NCBI GenBank assembly: GCA_902762615.1
Contig: CACWOX010000008.1
Span: 21,223 to 85,222 of the forward strand
Direction of reading: 5' to 3'
From: an uncultured Ruminococcus sp.
GTDB taxonomy: Bacteria; Bacillota; Clostridia; Oscillospirales; Acutalibacteraceae
Length of the DNA stretch: 64,000 bases
Shown here in pieces: positions 61,678 through 64,000 of the stretch. The notes under the pieces are model-generated. The model searched no databases. It was not told the origin of the DNA and saw only the letters and a program-made list of their open reading frames with translations. A program made the translations under genes and the position numbers. How positions within the stretch are numbered: position 1 is the stretch's first letter; every line of letters begins with the position of its first letter.

Positions 61678-62478
61678 CTAATTTCTTCTCCTGCCGCTGC
61701 CGCTGACGATCAGGAATATTCTCAGGAAGCTGGCAAGCGATGTGATCAGAGCCGCGACATAGGTCATTGCGGCAGCGGAAAGCACCTTCTTCACGCCCTT
61801 GGCGTCGGTGTCGTTTGCAATGCCGAGACGCTTAATGTGTATCATGGCGCGATGGCTTGCGTTGAATTCCACAGGCAGCGTCACCAGCTGGAAGATGGCA
61901 ACGGTGGAGTAAAGCGCCACGCCTATCCACGCAAGCCAGTTGAATGCCGTGACGAAAAGCCCGATCAAAATCAAAATCATTGAAATATTGGAGCCGAAAT
62001 TGGTGATCGGAATGACAGCGGAACGCACCTTATTGGGAAAATAATGCTCGGCATGCTGAATGGCGTGTCCGACTTCGTGGGCGGCAATGCCGATAGAGGC
62101 AATGGACGTGCCGCTGTAGACCTCGTGGGAAAGATTGACGGTGTTGTCCTTGGGGTTGAAGTGGTCGCTCAGCGTACCCTGCACCATATTGATAGGCACA
62201 TAGGTCAGACCGTGGTCGTCAAGTATCATTCTGGCAGCCTGCGCTCCGCTTAAACCTCTGGAATTGCCGATCTGAGAGTACTTTTTGTAAGCCGACTTGA
62301 CCCTTGCCTGCGCGATAAGCGCAATGATCATCGCCGGAATGACAAGGAGAATATACCACTGGTCGATATAAAATCCTCCGAGTCCGTAACCGCCGATCGC
62401 GTTGCTTGTGTCGCTGTAGGCTCCGTAATGGTTCATTCCCGCAGCCACAAGCGTTAAAGCCTGATGAATGGGATACAT
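61678..62478 (-). CDS. YugP-type membrane zinc metallopeptidase
   Basis: 266 residues. Membrane helix near 42-58, then a domain with LSGAQAARMILDDHGLTYVP, SHEVYSGTSIASIGIAAHEV and the zinc site HEVGH (134-138, HExxH), then three further helices. Belongs to the YugP/DUF2268-like zinc peptidase family of Firmicutes, HtpX-related in layout. In many Clostridia it stands between fmt and rsmB, as here. Substrate unknown. Confidence 0.9.
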   Translation of the reverse strand: MYPIHQALTLVAAGMNHYGAYSDTSNAIGGYGLGGFYIDQWYILLVIPAMIIALIAQARVKSAYKKYSQIGNSRGLSGAQAARMILDDHGLTYVPINMVQGTLSDHFNPKDNTVNLSHEVYSGTSIASIGIAAHEVGHAIQHAEHYFPNKVRSAVIPITNFGSNISMILILIGLFVTAFNWLAWIGVALYSTVAIFQLVTLPVEFNASHRAMIHIKRLGIANDTDAKGVKKVLSAAAMTYVAALITSLASFLRIFLIVSGSGRRRN

Positions 62479-62530
62479 AGTGTGTTTACCTGCCTTTCAG
62501 ATGTGAATATTTTTTATTTTATCTCGCCAA

Positions 62531-63457
62531 CTATTGCAGAACTGTGCCCAGATCTATTTTGTGTCCCCTGAGATAATCTCCGGAATTCATGCGCTTCTTG
62601 CCCTCCGCCTGAATTTCCAACAGTTGTATCGCGCCGCTGCCGCATTGCACGGTAAGCGGTTCGAGCGAAATGATCTCGCCGCACCGGGCTTCGGGCGCTT
62701 CGACAGGCGAAATGGCGCTGCGGTGGATTTTCAGCTTTTTGCCTTCCAAAACCGCCGTTGCAACCGGCCACGGGGAAAGTCCGCGTATCTGATTGTGGAT
62801 ATCCTGAGCGCTGCGGCTCCAGTCGACGGCGCACAGCTCCTTGGTGAGCATTTTGGCATAGCAGCTGAGCGAATCGTCCTGCTTCTGCGGCTGCAATTCG
62901 CCCTTTGCAAGCGCGTCAAGGGTCTTGACTATCAACGCGGCGCCCATGACCGACAGCCTGTCGTGCAGCTCGCCTGCCGTCTCATCGGGCGCAATCTCAG
63001 TTTCACATTTCATCAGCATATCGCCCGTGTCAAGTCCCACATCCATCTGCATGGTGGTAACGCCGGTCTTGGGCTGACCGTCGATGACGCTCCACTGGAT
63101 AGGCGCAGCGCCTCTGTACTTGGGAAGCAGGGACGCATGCACATTGATACATCCGAATTTCGGCGCGTCGAGAATATCCTTGGGCAATATCTTACCGTAT
63201 GCAATGACAACGCCCACGTCGGGCTGAATTTCACGGAAGATTTTCAGCGCCTCGCCGTCCTTCATGGAAGTCGGCTGATACACCGGAATGCTGTGTTCCA
63301 TCGCCTTGACCTTTACCGGAGGCGGCGTGAGAGTATATCCTCTGCCCTTCGGCTTGTCGGGCTGCGAAAACACTGCGGCAATCTCATGCCCTGCCTCTAT
63401 AAGCGAATCTATCGCCGGAGCGGCAAATTCGGGCGTACCCATAAATATAATTCTCAT
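62531..63457 (-). CDS. fmt: Methionyl-tRNA formyltransferase
   Basis: 308 residues: IIFMGTPEFAAPAID start, folate site with INVHASLLPKYRGAAPIQW (catalytic Asn and His), GVTTMQMDVGLDTGDML (Asp), C-terminal OB-fold domain. Formylates the initiator tRNA with 10-formyl-THF. Usually preceded by priA and def; those are absent here and a small membrane protein gene is upstream instead. Confidence 0.96.
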   Translation of the reverse strand: MRIIFMGTPEFAAPAIDSLIEAGHEIAAVFSQPDKPKGRGYTLTPPPVKVKAMEHSIPVYQPTSMKDGEALKIFREIQPDVGVVIAYGKILPKDILDAPKFGCINVHASLLPKYRGAAPIQWSVIDGQPKTGVTTMQMDVGLDTGDMLMKCETEIAPDETAGELHDRLSVMGAALIVKTLDALAKGELQPQKQDDSLSCYAKMLTKELCAVDWSRSAQDIHNQIRGLSPWPVATAVLEGKKLKIHRSAISPVEAPEARCGEIISLEPLTVQCGSGAIQLLEIQAEGKKRMNSGDYLRGHKIDLGTVLQ

Positions 63458-63505
63458 CGGAATTCACCTCGATTAAATCCCATTATTTTTGCTTTTTGCC
63501 GCCTG

Positions 63506-63847
63506 TCATATGCCGAAGTAATGCAACGCACCGGCAATAGCCGCCGCGATCAGGTAAACCGCCGTCATCTGGATGAAACCTTCCCAGAATCCGTGAGCGC
63601 CGTTGAGCAGGTACACCGCAACCGGAACAGCCGTCAACTGGGGAATAAACAGCGCAAGCCCTGAGAGAATCGTGCTTCTTTTGATTTTCCCTTCTGTGGT
63701 CAGCCCAAGCTCCACCACTCTTTCCTTAACGTCCTTCTCATAGAATGTAACCAATCCCACAGGTCCATTTGCGATTCCCACGACGCATACCAGAAGGAAC
63801 CAGAAGGACAGTATCAAGCCTTCCATTATTACCAACGCAATCGTCAT
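63506..63847 (-). CDS. Small membrane protein, possibly C-terminally truncated
   Basis: 113 residues from the ATG at 63847 (GGGAGG, good spacing). Helices at about 5-25, 50-68 and 80-108. The segment FYEKDVKERVVELGLTTEGK is one I recall from longer clostridial membrane proteins (about 180 residues) that continue with a Trp-rich C-terminal part; here the protein stops at HYFGI. The 48 bases before fmt cannot encode the rest, so a deletion rather than a frameshift would explain it. Confidence 0.7.
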   Translation of the reverse strand: MTIALVIMEGLILSFWFLLVCVVGIANGPVGLVTFYEKDVKERVVELGLTTEGKIKRSTILSGLALFIPQLTAVPVAVYLLNGAHGFWEGFIQMTAVYLIAAAIAGALHYFGI

Positions 63848-63864
63848 AAAAAAGCCTCCCGTAC

Positions 63865-63886
63865 ATTCCAAGCGCAAAGCGCTTCC
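63865..63886. repeat. Dispersed palindromic repeat, copy C
   Basis: attccaagcgcaaagcgctt, identical to 42061-42080 except for one base; downstream both copies also share ttattatctatta. Confidence 0.6.
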
Positions 63887-63940
63887 AAAATTATTATCTA
63901 TTACTATAAATGAGCACGATAAAAAAGTGCACAAAAAATA

Positions 63941-63969
63941 AGGACAAACGGACCCGAGAGAGGTATAAT
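63941..63969 (+). promoter_or_regulatory. Plus-strand promoter leading out of the window
   Basis: AGGACA (four of six -35 positions), 17-base spacer, TATAAT. A transcript would start near 63976. Confidence 0.6.
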
Positions 63970-63975
63970 GTAATT

Positions 63976-64000
63976 GCTAAACACATTTACCCACGGGAGC
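63976..64000 (+). promoter_or_regulatory. Possible 5' edge of a TPP riboswitch (cut by window end)
   Basis: The last bases read acccacgggagc. They resemble the conserved 5' arm of THI-box RNAs (ACxxxGGGGAGC or close variants) at the right distance after the promoter. The diagnostic CTGAGA would lie outside the window. Confidence 0.3.

Noticed and set aside
62534..63664. 376-codon plus-strand ORF over fmt
   Set aside because: Antisense shadow of fmt.

Overview
The window looks like a chromosomal segment of a low-to-moderate GC, anaerobic, Gram-positive member of the Clostridia, most like the Oscillospiraceae/Ruminococcaceae. The basis is the gene content: a PASTA-domain Ser/Thr kinase with its PP2C phosphatase, a nine-gene V-type ATPase operon, FtsEX with an M23 hydrolase, an E. 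coli-type oxygen-sensitive dihydroxy-acid dehydratase, the UPF0237/UPF0210 pair, and a 26-codon spoVM gene that was found by eye and implies sporulation ancestry. This placement is inference; no rRNA is present. Most genes lie on the minus strand, so the replication fork probably moves leftward through the window. I see no rRNA, tRNA, CRISPR array, insertion sequence or prophage.

Left part (1-18.5 kb): a truncated lipoprotein, a U32 peptidase and zapA on the minus strand; then alaA, two tandem paralogous lipoproteins and ilvD on the plus strand, each with a readable promoter and terminator. A 690-base gap before ilvD holds a cluster of DnaA-box-like 9-mers. Next come plsC and greA, then an unusual minus-strand set: rlmB, two large disordered proteins, and a P-type-ATPase-like protein that has lost the phosphorylated aspartate motif.

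Middle (18.5-41.9 kb): an ABC-F ATPase gene with its own promoter, the V-ATPase operon (ntpF-C-I-K-G-E-A-B-D), and an oligopeptide ABC transporter operon (oppA-B-C-D-F plus an ApbE-like protein). In the transporter, OppD carries a coiled-coil insertion of roughly 240 residues, OppF ends in two membrane segments and OppB has a very large extracytoplasmic insertion. Small lipoprotein genes follow, then a zinc-ribbon membrane gene divergent from a small XRE regulator, with a perfect 15-bp inverted repeat lying over the promoter between them.

Right part (42-64 kb): the UPF0210/ACT pair; an ftsE-ftsX-M23 group followed by a CtpA-like protein that has lost both catalytic residues and by an orphan binding protein; a methionine aminopeptidase; then spoVM and, after five inserted genes, the conserved Firmicutes cluster thiN-rsgA-prkC-prpC-rlmN-rsmB-(yugP)-fmt. 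The last bases carry a plus-strand promoter and what may be the 5' edge of a TPP riboswitch.

The most unusual items are the two apparent pseudoenzymes (P-type ATPase, CtpA), the disordered-protein operon, the modified Opp transporter and the XRE/operator module. Start codons were reassigned in many genes from ribosome-binding-site spacing; several are TTG.
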